A stretch of 34,332 nucleotides of DNA from Defluviitaleaceae bacterium (GCA_009786535.1 WQRX01000002.1:41813-76144); one strand, 5' to 3'. Shown: positions 25,245-32,834, counted from the first letter of the stretch. Notes: generated by a model not told the origin, from the letters alone. A program made the numbers and translations.

Positions 25245-26896
25245 ATTCTACCCCCATCCATTTCAATAATTGTGTCGCAGAAGGCAACGGACTGTGCGCG
25301 GTGCGCCACCATAATTACGGTTTTATCTGCAGCAAGAGCATTAAAACTTTGTAAAATTTCCGCTTCCGTTGTGGGGTCAAGTGCGCTGGTTGCCTCGTCG
25401 AATAGGATAATGGGCGCATCACGGTAAAACGCCCGTGCCAACGCAATGCGTTGCTTTTGCCCGCCGGAAATATTTTCCGCCGATTCGTTTAACACAGATT
25501 CAAATTTCTGCGGAAGGGATTCGATAAAATCTAAAATCCCCGCGTCGCGGCAGGCTTGTGTAAGCCGCACGGGGTCGGAAGGGGTGCGTTCCCCCGTAAT
25601 ATTCGCGCCAATGGATTCGGGGAAAAGGAAACTATCCTGGGGCACATAGGCAAATGTATTACGCAACGATTCCAACGAAACCGTTGTAACGTCCGCTCCA
25701 AATACGGACAATTTACCCGCTGTGGGCGTATACAATCCCAGTAATAATTTTAACACCGTACTTTTTCCACTGCCGCTACCACCAATAAATGCCACACGCC
25801 CGCCTTTTTTTATTTGGAAACTTACGCTATCTAAAGCGCGTTTTTCTTCCGCGCTGTCTGTAACGGGGTAGGAAAATACGAGATTGGTTGCTTCTACGGC
25901 AATATCCCCTTGCGGGGTTAAAATCGCACCGTTGCTTATGTTTTCTGCATCATCCTTGACGGCTTCCGTCAAGCGTTGTGCGCCACCCTGTGCGGTTTTG
26001 AAATTATTTTGATTCTGGCTCAGCATCATAAGGAAATTGCCCGCTTCGCTCGCCAAGCCAATGAATGCAATAAATTCCGCAAACGTTAAATTTCCGTTAA
26101 TCACACGATGGCTCGCCACCGCCATAATAACAATTAACGGCGCGATGGAAAACAGCATGCCCACCATTACCAGCGGCGTAAATGAAAGGATATACCCCTT
26201 CGTTGCGGCAATAAGCTGCGCCATGCTGTCATTGATGCGCCGCTCCATCACTTCCTCTAAGGAATACGACGCAACGGTGGATGTGTTTTGCAAAGAATCA
26301 TTAACCACAGCGATAACGGTGGCTTGCGCTTCCGACCTTTTTACTGCCTTACTTTGAATGGGCGTGGAAATTAGCACCTGCATTACCACCAACACAGGAA
26401 ACGAGGCAAAGAAAATAAGTGTTAAGCCGGGGGCAAGCATTAACATATACACGAATGTAACCAACAAACTAATTACATCTGCGATTAAACGAAGTCCACC
26501 GCCCGCTACCAGCAGCACTGCCTGCGGTAAGTCGTTGGAATAAACGGAAAGGTTCTCCCCGCTGTTTGCGCCTTCAAAAGCAGAAAAGGGCTTTTGCAAG
26601 AAATACCGTACAAAATTTTCACGAAAGCGGTAACTTGCCTTCGCCGCAAACCGCCCAAGCAACAACGCAGAAAGCGCCGCCGAACCCGCACGTATGACCA
26701 TCAACGCCGTCACCACCGCAAAAAAGCCTAACAACGCGCTTGTATCAAAGTCTAACGCCGCTTGCGCCATATCGCCCGTAAGCCGCGTTGTCACCACGCC
26801 CGCCACCGAAAGCACCAGTGCAAGTAATAAAAATACAAGCACAAAACCCCCATACGGCTGCCGATTTTTGGCTAAGGTTTGAAATAATAGCTTCAT
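25241..26896 (-). CDS. ABC exporter half-transporter, second gene of the set
   Basis: The 551-residue protein has an N-terminal six-span membrane domain and an ATPase domain with canonical Walker A GGSGSGKST, signature ISGGQKQRIALARAF, Walker B IILFDEATSALDP and switch His in VAHRAQS. It shares one base with the third-subunit gene upstream (TAATG) and four with the gene downstream. With both neighbours it forms an operon of three half-transporters. GGGGGA about 8 bases before the ATG is a modest ribosome site, in line with translational coupling. The substrate is unknown. Confidence 0.94.
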   Translation of the reverse strand: MKLLFQTLAKNRQPYGGFVLVFLLLALVLSVAGVVTTRLTGDMAQAALDFDTSALLGFFAVVTALMVIRAGSAALSALLLGRFAAKASYRFRENFVRYFLQKPFSAFEGANSGENLSVYSNDLPQAVLLVAGGGLRLIADVISLLVTFVYMLMLAPGLTLIFFASFPVLVVMQVLISTPIQSKAVKRSEAQATVIAVVNDSLQNTSTVASYSLEEVMERRINDSMAQLIAATKGYILSFTPLVMVGMLFSIAPLIVIMAVASHRVINGNLTFAEFIAFIGLASEAGNFLMMLSQNQNNFKTAQGGAQRLTEAVKDDAENISNGAILTPQGDIAVEATNLVFSYPVTDSAEEKRALDSVSFQIKKGGRVAFIGGSGSGKSTVLKLLLGLYTPTAGKLSVFGADVTTVSLESLRNTFAYVPQDSFLFPESIGANITGERTPSDPVRLTQACRDAGILDFIESLPQKFESVLNESAENISGGQKQRIALARAFYRDAPIILFDEATSALDPTTEAEILQSFNALAADKTVIMVAHRAQSVAFCDTIIEMDGGRI

Positions 26897-28509
26897 TAAT
26901 TGAATCCCCCAAAATGATTAAAGTCTACTACCCTATCAAATAAAGGCTTGCTGGAATTGCGATGGCTTATACAAATCACCGCACAGTTAGGATAGATGCG
27001 GAATAAATTTGTGATTATTTTAGATTCCAACGCTTCGTCCATGTTAGAAAACGCCTCGTCAATAAGCATAATTTGGGGTTGTAGCGCAAGCATTTGCGAC
27101 AAACCAATGCGCGATTTTTCGCCCCCGCTCAGCACCTTATTATTTAAAATCGTTTCGCCCTTCGTATCCCATTGGCTTTCTAATTCCGCCAATTGGATTA
27201 ATTGCGAAAGCGCATCCTGTGTTTTTTCCGTGCCCAGCAAAATATTTTCGCGCAAGCCCAGTGTTAGGGCATTCGTGTGCTGAAAAGTGATGCCGAAAAT
27301 CTTACGCACGGAAACAAGGCTGATTTCCCGCAAATTTATGCCGTTGATAAGTACATCGCCCGTATATTCGGTAAAACCCATAATAATGTTAAAAACGGTG
27401 GATTTTCCGATACCGCTTTCACCAAAAAACATCACCTTTTCGCCTCTTTTTACGTAAAAATCAGGCACAGAAATTACGCGCCCGCCTTCAAATTCCACTT
27501 GCACATTTTCGGTGCGCAGGCTTTCGAAGGAAATAATATGTATGCCGCCTTGGTATTCGGGTTCGACATTATTAAATTCTTGCAGCTTCGCCAAAAAAGG
27601 CTTCGACATTTTATAGTCAATATACCCTCGATGAATGTCCGCAAAACCGCTAAGAAACAAGGGAATATTAATATAAAGCACCATAATATTACCTGCATTC
27701 GCCTCAAACCCCGTTGAAAAATACATCGCACCCAAAATTATAATCAGCGGCGCAATAATGCGTACCAGCCCCGTTACCGCACTAATGTAGCCTTCAATCA
27801 CAGATAGGCGAACGCAAATGCTTTTAATTTTGCGCATAATCGCCGCCGAACGAGAAACAAAAAAAACGTATGCATTTTTGGCTTTTACATTGCTTACATT
27901 TTCGAATGTTTCCTGCGTTACGGCGGCAAATTCGCTCACGTTTGGCACGTAGGCTTGGTTTAAAGAAGAAACGCGGTTACCCATGCCCGCCGTTAATAAA
28001 AAATACACAGGCAGCGCCGCCAGTGTAAAAATACCCGCAAAAACATTCAAGCGAAATACGACAATACCATAGAAAATAAAAATAATGATGCGGGAAACCA
28101 CAGCAAGCACATTGCCGTAAAAATGCCCCGTAGCCTGCGAAGCCGTCCATAAGCTTGTAAATAACTCCGCCGCAGGACGGTTGGTAAAATAACTATGCTT
28201 TGCACGTATTAACCGTTCGATATAATACCGCGGCCAGCGCAACACATACGCCGTATATTGAAAATCCGCACGCAGGTACACACCAACGGCATTAAGCCCG
28301 TACACCAGCGCAAACAAACCCGCCGTAAGTAATAGCTGCCTGCCAAAACCATCAAAATTTTGCACCATCAAATAATCGTTAAGGGCCTGCGCAAGCAAAT
28401 CATTGGCATACAGCAATAAAAAACCCGCACCAACGGCAAGTAATATGTACAGCACAAGAGTTAGCTTCGTTCTTGCACCCTTGGTTGCGATTTTGGTGAT
28501 GATTTTCAT
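26896..28509 (-). CDS. ABC exporter half-transporter with divergent ATPase, first gene of the set
   Basis: The 537-residue protein has the same fused layout. Walker A is GESGIGKST, signature LSGGEKSRIGLSQML, and the switch His is in CISHRNS. Walker B is IMLIDEAFSNMDEA: the usual D-loop SALD is SNMD, and the residue pattern differs clearly from the next two genes. It is likely the asymmetric partner of a heterodimer, or a separate homodimer. ATG 28509 is chosen because GGAG lies 7 bases before it; a GTG two codons upstream is less well placed. Its promoter is at 28532-28559. Confidence 0.92.
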   Translation of the reverse strand: MKIITKIATKGARTKLTLVLYILLAVGAGFLLLYANDLLAQALNDYLMVQNFDGFGRQLLLTAGLFALVYGLNAVGVYLRADFQYTAYVLRWPRYYIERLIRAKHSYFTNRPAAELFTSLWTASQATGHFYGNVLAVVSRIIIFIFYGIVVFRLNVFAGIFTLAALPVYFLLTAGMGNRVSSLNQAYVPNVSEFAAVTQETFENVSNVKAKNAYVFFVSRSAAIMRKIKSICVRLSVIEGYISAVTGLVRIIAPLIIILGAMYFSTGFEANAGNIMVLYINIPLFLSGFADIHRGYIDYKMSKPFLAKLQEFNNVEPEYQGGIHIISFESLRTENVQVEFEGGRVISVPDFYVKRGEKVMFFGESGIGKSTVFNIIMGFTEYTGDVLINGINLREISLVSVRKIFGITFQHTNALTLGLRENILLGTEKTQDALSQLIQLAELESQWDTKGETILNNKVLSGGEKSRIGLSQMLALQPQIMLIDEAFSNMDEALESKIITNLFRIYPNCAVICISHRNSSKPLFDRVVDFNHFGGFN

Positions 28510-28531
28510 GCGCACGCTCCTTTCATGCAGA

Positions 28532-28559
28532 ATTATACCATTAAATCAACACAGCACAA
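28532..28559 (-). promoter_or_regulatory. Promoter of the three-gene ABC operon
   Basis: On the minus strand TTGTGC (28559-28554), a 16-base spacer and TATAAT (28537-28532) lie about 23 bases before the first ABC gene. The -35 touches the palindrome ACAACGTTGT at 28556-28565. Confidence 0.6.
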
Positions 28560-28570
28560 CGTTGTACTTC

Positions 28571-28599
28571 TTGACACAGCCGTCATGCCAAAACATAAT
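28571..28599 (+). promoter_or_regulatory. Promoter of the flavodoxin-fold reductase gene
   Basis: TTGACA at 28571-28576 and CATAAT at 28594-28599 are separated by exactly 17 bases. The start codon is 31 bases downstream. It is back to back with the ABC operon promoter. Confidence 0.75.
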
Positions 28600-28630
28600 G
28601 AAGCATCTTAACCATTCAAGGAGCGATACT

Positions 28631-29287
28631 ATGTTTAAAATCCTAATCGTAAACGCAACACCTAAGACGGACGGGCTGTGCTATTCCTTTGTAGAAGTCG
28701 CGGAAGAAACCGCCGACGCCCTAGGCATACACGCCGAAACCATTCGCCTTGCGGGTTATGGGCTTCGCAAATGCATGATGTGCCACGACGGCTGGGGTAT
28801 CTGCTTCAAGGAACATACATGCCTATTCGGCGAAAAGGACGGCTTCGCCGCCCTTCAGCAAAAGGTAAACGAAGCCGACGCTTTCGTATACATCACCCCC
28901 GTTTATTGGGGCGAAATTAGCGAAGAGCTAAAAATTTTCTGGGACAAGCTGCGCCGCTGCGAAACCACCAAGCAATGGAACGGCAAGGAGGATATTATCT
29001 CCTTCCACAAAAATAAGCCCAGCATCCTTGTGGCAAGCGCAGGTGGCGGCGGGGGTGGCATCCCCAGCACCTTCACCGCCATGGAGCGCGCCGTCGACCA
29101 GCTGGGCGAACACACGGGCTGCCAAAACGGAACGGCAGGTATTTTCGACTACATTGGCGTTACCCGCTGGAACGCGGAATACAAACGCACCGCCCTAAAA
29201 GAAGCCATCAAGGAAATGGTCGCCTTAAAACGCGACAAAAAAATACCGCCCGTGATGAACCACCCGGCGGATTTGGAGAAGTTTTAA
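28631..29287 (+). CDS. Flavodoxin-fold NAD(P)H-dependent FMN reductase-like protein
   Basis: This 218-residue cytosolic protein starts with a beta strand and FMN phosphate loop, ILIVNATPKTDGLCYSF. A Cys cluster, CMMCHDGWGICF, follows at about residue 50, then YITPVYWGEISEELKIFWDKL, typical of the NADPH-dependent FMN reductase / multimeric flavodoxin family. A glycine run (AGGGGGGIPST) precedes the C-terminal part. I chose ATG 28631, with AAGGAG 7 bases upstream and a consensus promoter in front; the longer frame from 28403 runs through the ABC gene and promoter. It probably reduces quinones, nitro compounds or thiols with FMN; the substrate is not known. It is transcribed alone. Confidence 0.88.
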   Translation: MFKILIVNATPKTDGLCYSFVEVAEETADALGIHAETIRLAGYGLRKCMMCHDGWGICFKEHTCLFGEKDGFAALQQKVNEADAFVYITPVYWGEISEELKIFWDKLRRCETTKQWNGKEDIISFHKNKPSILVASAGGGGGGIPSTFTAMERAVDQLGEHTGCQNGTAGIFDYIGVTRWNAEYKRTALKEAIKEMVALKRDKKIPPVMNHPADLEKF

Positions 29288-29307
29288 ATTATTGCGTGCT
29301 ATTTTAC

Positions 29308-29616
29308 CTATTGTTCAAATAGCGCGGCATGATAACGTTTGCTATGCAACACCCGGTAAATAACAACTTCTTTTTTAAGCACCCGGTAAAAAATAATATA
29401 AGGGCTTACGATTATCGTACGGTATTCACCTTTAATGCGTAGCTTATCATTCACCACACTCCCGATAAATGGGAAGGTAAGCAGACCTTCCATGGAATTA
29501 ATTATTTTCCCAAGCATTTTATTTGCGGCGGGTTCGTTGTCTTGTTTAATATAAAAATGAATTTCATCCATATCATCCAAGGCTTTTTGTAAATAATGTA
29601 GTTTATACATGTGCAT
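29308..29616 (-). CDS. ParE/RelE-superfamily toxin
   Basis: This 102-residue protein is a type II toxin of the RelE/ParE superfamily. It opens YKLHYLQKALDDMDEIHFYI, the ParE-like first strand and helices, and has the central RIKGEYRTIIVSPYIIFYRV and terminal VIYRVLHSKRYH. ParE toxins poison DNA gyrase; RelE toxins cleave mRNA on the ribosome. The first-helix pattern and the C-terminal basic Arg-Tyr segment favour ParE. The start could be the ATG at 29616 or the one at 29610. Its gene overlaps the antitoxin gene by 8 to 14 bases, which is usual for such pairs. Confidence 0.88.
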   Translation of the reverse strand: MHMYKLHYLQKALDDMDEIHFYIKQDNEPAANKMLGKIINSMEGLLTFPFIGSVVNDKLRIKGEYRTIIVSPYIIFYRVLKKEVVIYRVLHSKRYHAALFEQ

Positions 29617-29857
29617 ACCGCGCTTTTACTTGGTCGTGGGTATAGGTGGGAAGCCCCGCAATACGTTGCTCTTCCGCTTCCAGTAATTTTTCTTTTAATT
29701 CCAGCAAACGATTTTGTTTTTCAAATGCCGCAATTGCCATAACCACAAGATCTCCTTCTCCATTTTTGGTTAGATATATCGGCTCGCCGCTTTCTTTGGC
29801 GATACGTGATATTTCTGTGTACTCGTTTCGTAATGACGTTGACGGTTTAATAATCAT
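29603..29857 (-). CDS. Phd/YefM-family antitoxin
   Basis: The 84-residue protein has the Phd/YefM DNA-binding fold: an N-terminal SLRNEYTEISRIAKESGEPI segment, the LTKNGEGDLVVMAI strand pair and a helical C-terminal tail that would wrap around the toxin. It would neutralise the ParE-type toxin encoded immediately downstream and repress the shared promoter at 29879-29914. The combination of a Phd antitoxin with a ParE-like toxin is a known mixed arrangement. Confidence 0.9.
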   Translation of the reverse strand: MIIKPSTSLRNEYTEISRIAKESGEPIYLTKNGEGDLVVMAIAAFEKQNRLLELKEKLLEAEEQRIAGLPTYTHDQVKARYAHV

Positions 29858-29878
29858 AAGCTCACCCTTTTATTTAAC

Positions 29879-29914
29879 ATATCATAATTATATCATTAAA
29901 GCGATATTCTGCAA
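29879..29914 (-). promoter_or_regulatory. Promoter and operator candidate of the Phd-ParE operon
   Basis: On the minus strand TTGCAG (29914-29909), a 16-base spacer and TATAAT (29892-29887) lie 30 bases before the antitoxin start. The direct repeat ATATCAT (29879-29885 and 29890-29896) overlaps the -10 and is a plausible antitoxin operator. Confidence 0.65.
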
Positions 29915-29933
29915 GATGAATGGCAAAACGCTA

Positions 29934-30722
29934 CTACTTTGTACAAAATCGGTTAAAGCCGGAAAAGGCTAGGGTTACCCCCAAGCTCCTGCACAGGTCG
30001 GCTAAATCGCTTTCATCGTTTTCGTTTGACCATGTACCCGTTTCTATTTCCTCCACCTGCGAAAAGCCCAATGTGTCAAATACCTTCAAGGTATCCCAGA
30101 AAATTGTGGGATACCTTTCTTTTAATATTTTTTGCGCTTCCGCAGGCAGGGTTTGGAAAAATTCTTCCGTAACATAACCAAGGTCAAATACGAATAAACC
30201 GCCTTGCTTTAACACGCGATATACCTCGCGCAACGCCCTATTTCGACTGTCGCCGCCGCCTTCTATATTAATTACCGCCGCCCGCCCCGATACCACATCA
30301 AGGCAATTATCGTGGAAGGGCATATCACATACATTAAACGCCGCGTATTCGATATTTGGCGGGGGGTTGTCCATCGCGGCAAACAGTTTTTGCCACTCAC
30401 GCACCACGGTGGGGCATAGGTCGTTGACCATGATACGTGCGTTGTAATCCTTCATAAGAATGGCGGGGATATGTCCGCCATCCGGTCCTGCGCATATTTC
30501 CAATATCAGCCCGCCGTGGGCGGTGATTTTTTCCACCTCGGCGCGGTATCGCCCATCGCGGGCAATGCCGCCGCGTTCAACGTCCTCTCGCCAACGATGA
30601 AAAATCCATTTTTCCTCCACCATGCGCTGTGCATAATCAAGGTTGTACGCAAGCTCTTCCTTGGGCACAAAATGAGGGAAGTCGTGAAATTCATAAACGC
30701 GGTTAAAGTGTGGGGTGAACAT
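29934..30722 (-). CDS. Class I SAM-dependent methyltransferase
   Basis: This 262-residue cytosolic protein has a Rossmann-type methyltransferase domain. Motif I is LEICAGPDGG (about 74-83), followed by an acidic residue ending strand 2 (MVNDL), FNVCDMPFHDNCLDVV as motifs II/III, and EVYRVLKQGGLFVFDLGY as the post-motif III strand. It resembles the Methyltransf_11 group (UbiE-like); no substrate-recognition domain is recognisable. Its ATG follows the RelE toxin stop directly and its ribosome site AAGGAGAAT lies inside the toxin gene's end, so it is translated from the RelBE transcript. The role within that operon is unknown. Confidence 0.87.
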   Translation of the reverse strand: MFTPHFNRVYEFHDFPHFVPKEELAYNLDYAQRMVEEKWIFHRWREDVERGGIARDGRYRAEVEKITAHGGLILEICAGPDGGHIPAILMKDYNARIMVNDLCPTVVREWQKLFAAMDNPPPNIEYAAFNVCDMPFHDNCLDVVSGRAAVINIEGGGDSRNRALREVYRVLKQGGLFVFDLGYVTEEFFQTLPAEAQKILKERYPTIFWDTLKVFDTLGFSQVEEIETGTWSNENDESDLADLCRSLGVTLAFSGFNRFCTK

Positions 30723-31052
30723 TTAGAGATTCTCCTTGCTATTTTCATTTAGTATTGTATTTATATCTCTACCGCCATACATGATGCGCATTACATAAAC
30801 ATCATTACCGGCAACAAGGTAAAACGTGCTGTAATTTCCGATATTCATCCTTCTTAGTTCTTTGCTTTTCCACGGCTCTTCGGGGTGTAAAACGTACCGA
30901 CTGGGCATGTGTTCCAGTGTTTTTAACTCATTCCATATTCGTCGTATAACATTTTTGGCAATCGCGGGTTCTAATAATGTACGGGCAATATATTCATAAA
31001 TATCGCGCAAATCATGTTTTGCGGGTTTTGTGAGTTTAACGTTATATATCAT
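30723..31052 (-). CDS. RelE/ParE-family toxin
   Basis: The 109-residue protein opens with MIYNVKLTKPAKHDLRDIYE and has the typical KELRRMNIGNYSTFYLV strand pair and VMRIMYGGRDI near the C-terminus, the order seen in RelE/YoeB/ParE toxins. It overlaps its antitoxin gene by 4 bases. It is distinct from the toxin at 29308, sharing only the fold. The likely target, mRNA or gyrase, cannot be told with confidence from sequence alone. The methyltransferase gene follows without any gap. Confidence 0.88.
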   Translation of the reverse strand: MIYNVKLTKPAKHDLRDIYEYIARTLLEPAIAKNVIRRIWNELKTLEHMPSRYVLHPEEPWKSKELRRMNIGNYSTFYLVAGNDVYVMRIMYGGRDINTILNENSKENL

Positions 31053-31354
31053 ATGTTGTAATCCCTTTGCATTTCAGAAATTACATCATCAATATCGTAA
31101 AATTCACCGGCAACCATAGCGGCGTAACCTTTTTCTAACTCGGCATTCAAACCGTTTGCGGATAATGCACCCATTGCAACGGGTACTGCAGGGGGCAGTT
31201 TTAACTCGAAAGGCATTCCCCGATGCATAACAACTTGACGCAAAAAGTGCCCAATCGCGTTGGACATGGGTATGCCCAAGCGATTAAGCACTTGTTCTGC
31301 TTGTTGCTTTATTTCCGGTTCAACCCGTGCGAATACGTTGGCGGTACGCTGCAT
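31049..31354 (-). CDS. RelB/DinJ-family antitoxin
   Basis: The 101-residue antitoxin has an N-terminal ribbon-helix-helix domain, ANVFARVEPEIKQQAEQVLNR-type, with a LGIPMSNAIGHFLRQVV helix typical of RelB/DinJ. The C-terminal region (IDDVISEMQRD) would bind the toxin. ATG 31354 is preferred to a GTG three codons upstream because GGAG lies 8 bases before it. It probably autoregulates through the promoter at 31376-31404, where the inverted repeat CATGC/GCATG overlaps the -35. Confidence 0.9.
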   Translation of the reverse strand: MQRTANVFARVEPEIKQQAEQVLNRLGIPMSNAIGHFLRQVVMHRGMPFELKLPPAVPVAMGALSANGLNAELEKGYAAMVAGEFYDIDDVISEMQRDYNI

Positions 31355-31375
31355 GATTATCACTCCTTCGCGTTA

Positions 31376-31409
31376 ATTGTAAGCGATTGTCATGCACTGT
31401 GCAAGCATG
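31376..31409 (-). promoter_or_regulatory. Promoter and operator candidate of the RelBE-methyltransferase operon
   Basis: On the minus strand TTGCAC (31404-31399), a 17-base spacer and TACAAT (31381-31376) are near consensus. The inverted repeat CATGC (31391-31395) / GCATG (31405-31409) surrounds the -35 and could bind the ribbon-helix-helix antitoxin. Confidence 0.7.
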
Positions 31410-31446
31410 TTAACACAAAAATAAAATATCACAATAACTTATGACG

Positions 31447-31941
31447 TTATAATAACCACATATCCTTCAAACTCCCCGCAAACGCCGCATCAAAATCCTC
31501 ACGCTGTATACGGTCGATGAAAAGTTCAAAAAATGTTTGCAATTGGTATGCTACGTTTTTGCCTTCAACTTCGTCGGCGGGTGGGGTATGCTGCGGGAAT
31601 AGCAACGTACTTTGCAAGGCATTTTCAAAGGCGTGGTTTAACATACCGAGTTGTTTATATAGCTCGTCCTCATTTTCCCCATGCTGCATCAACAAATCCT
31701 CGCGCAGCTCGGCATATCTTTGGGACAGGCTTTCGATGGTGGCTTCAAACCCATTGGGATGGTTAAAGCCCGTGCGAAAAAATTCGACCATGAAGCCCAG
31801 CTTTTGGGTGGATTGGGGGTGCAGCAGGTGGATAAACTCCCCATTTTCGTTCATTTCCTTGGTGAGTTCCCTGCCCGTTCTTTCTTTGAAGGTTATCGCC
31901 CGCGCTTCAAATCTTTCCTGCGGGCAAATTGGGTTTATCAT
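31447..31941 (-). CDS. Hypothetical protein, 164 residues
   Basis: I do not recognise this protein. It is soluble, acidic and predicted to be mostly helical, with no signal peptide or membrane span. The first half contains TGRELTKEMNENGEFIHLL and a HPNGFEATIESLSQRYAEL helix; the second half ends in FFELFIDRIQREDFDAAF. No metal-binding or catalytic motif is visible. AAGGAG lies about 8 bases before the ATG. The gene at 31957 ends 15 bases upstream, so the pair is one operon and the proteins may interact. No terminator is evident before the RelB promoter. Confidence 0.75.
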   Translation of the reverse strand: MINPICPQERFEARAITFKERTGRELTKEMNENGEFIHLLHPQSTQKLGFMVEFFRTGFNHPNGFEATIESLSQRYAELREDLLMQHGENEDELYKQLGMLNHAFENALQSTLLFPQHTPPADEVEGKNVAYQLQTFFELFIDRIQREDFDAAFAGSLKDMWLL

Positions 31942-31956
31942 GTCGGTTGCTCCTTT

Positions 31957-32586
31957 TTAATAAATTTCCTGTGAAAGCATTTCTTCATAACGCGCGGCGA
32001 TGGTTTGCGGGGGTTGCCCTTGGGTGCCCAGGTTTATGAAGGTTTCGTCCAGGGATTGGTACATATCAAAGCGCTGAATTAGGCTTGCCATAAAGGTATT
32101 TTTGGCATGTTGGGAAAGGGGTTTCGTGGGTGGGGCTTCCTCTGTGGGTTCGGTGGGCGGCGTGGTGGGGGGCATTTCGCCAAGGGTCATTTGTTTAATA
32201 TTTTCGGGGTGGCGCAGGGGCGGGATAAAAGGTACATAATTGGGAATGGCGTTGGGGAAATCCAGCAGGCGGTTTTTTATCCACGCCATGGCAAGAGAGC
32301 CTTCATCCGCTTCATTTTTTAGGTCCAGCAAAATACTGCCTTGCAGGTTGTGCAGGGACTGGTTGAGCTGGTTCGCCATGTTGTGTTCGCCATAACGTTC
32401 CGCTTCGCTAATTGCCGCAAGTAATTCGATGGGAATACGGGAGAACGCCTTACGCCCCATAATGCGGTTTACCAATTCTTCCGCCGTCCAATTTTTCTCG
32501 TTTTCGCCGCCGGGGCTTACCGATGTTGCGTTTACAAAGGACGGGACATAGTTCGCCTTGCCGGTGGGTAGGTTCAAAATATTCAC
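31957..32586 (-). CDS. Hypothetical protein with Pro/Thr-rich linker, 209 residues
   Basis: I do not recognise this protein. The GTG at 32586 is chosen because GGAGG lies 7 bases upstream, while the frame's longer form has no ribosome site. It begins VNILNLPTGKANYVPSFV. A helical region at about 35-110 follows (IPIELLAAISEAERYGEHN), then a Pro/Thr/Glu-rich linker at about 140-160 (PPTTPPTEPTEEAPPT) and a C-terminal helical part. No signal peptide or membrane span is visible. A small GGGCA/TGCCC hairpin at 32602-32619 precedes the ribosome site in the leader. It is the first gene of a pair with 31447-31941. Confidence 0.72.
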   Translation of the reverse strand: MNILNLPTGKANYVPSFVNATSVSPGGENEKNWTAEELVNRIMGRKAFSRIPIELLAAISEAERYGEHNMANQLNQSLHNLQGSILLDLKNEADEGSLAMAWIKNRLLDFPNAIPNYVPFIPPLRHPENIKQMTLGEMPPTTPPTEPTEEAPPTKPLSQHAKNTFMASLIQRFDMYQSLDETFINLGTQGQPPQTIAARYEEMLSQEIY

Positions 32587-32671
32587 TTTATTTCCTCCGA
32601 TGGGCAATAAAAAATGCCCTAATGATGCCACCAAATAAGGTGGGTATATAGAGCATCCATGCTTTTATTCC

Positions 32672-32710
32672 ATTACTTCCCTGCATTACTTCCCTGCATT
32701 ACTTCCCTGC
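32672..32710. repeat. Triple tandem repeat of a 13-bp unit
   Basis: ATTACTTCCCTGC occurs three times without mismatch or gap at 32672-32684, 32685-32697 and 32698-32710. It lies 86 bases upstream of the start of the hypothetical pair and could be a regulator-binding iteron or a slippage-prone tract. Confidence 0.9.
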
Positions 32711-32761
32711 ACATGTATCGGCAGGCAGCTGGAAAACATTAATAGCGAAACAAATGAGAAA

Positions 32762-32834
32762 CGGTCTTGGCAGAGTGGCACGCGAAACCGCGAATAGAGC
32801 GGTTTCGCGTGTTTTGCCACGATAGGCAAGACCG
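32762..32834 (-). terminator. Long nested hairpin after the SpoVB-like gene, probable terminator
   Basis: Three paired blocks nest around a 7-base loop: CGGTCTTG/CAAGACCG outside, GTGGCA/TGCCAC in the middle and an 11-bp perfect CGCGAAACCGC/GCGGTTTCGCG inside. On the minus strand it starts 18 bases after the flippase stop and is followed by GTTTCTCATTTGTTT, a poor U-tract. The length is more than a simple terminator needs. The rest of the 266-base gap between genes (32587-32852) holds only this hairpin, the 13-bp repeats and a small leader hairpin. Confidence 0.55.

Noticed and set aside
28403..28630. Longer reductase reading frame starting inside the ABC gene
   Set aside because: The extension is antisense to the ABC coding region and passes through a consensus promoter; ATG 28631 has a proper ribosome site.
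29308..32586. Integrated prophage or transposon
   Set aside because: There is no integrase, transposase, tRNA attachment site or phage structural gene; toxin-antitoxin genes alone are not sufficient.
32672..32710. CRISPR array
   Set aside because: The repeats are 13 bp and directly abutting, with no spacers, and no cas genes are present.
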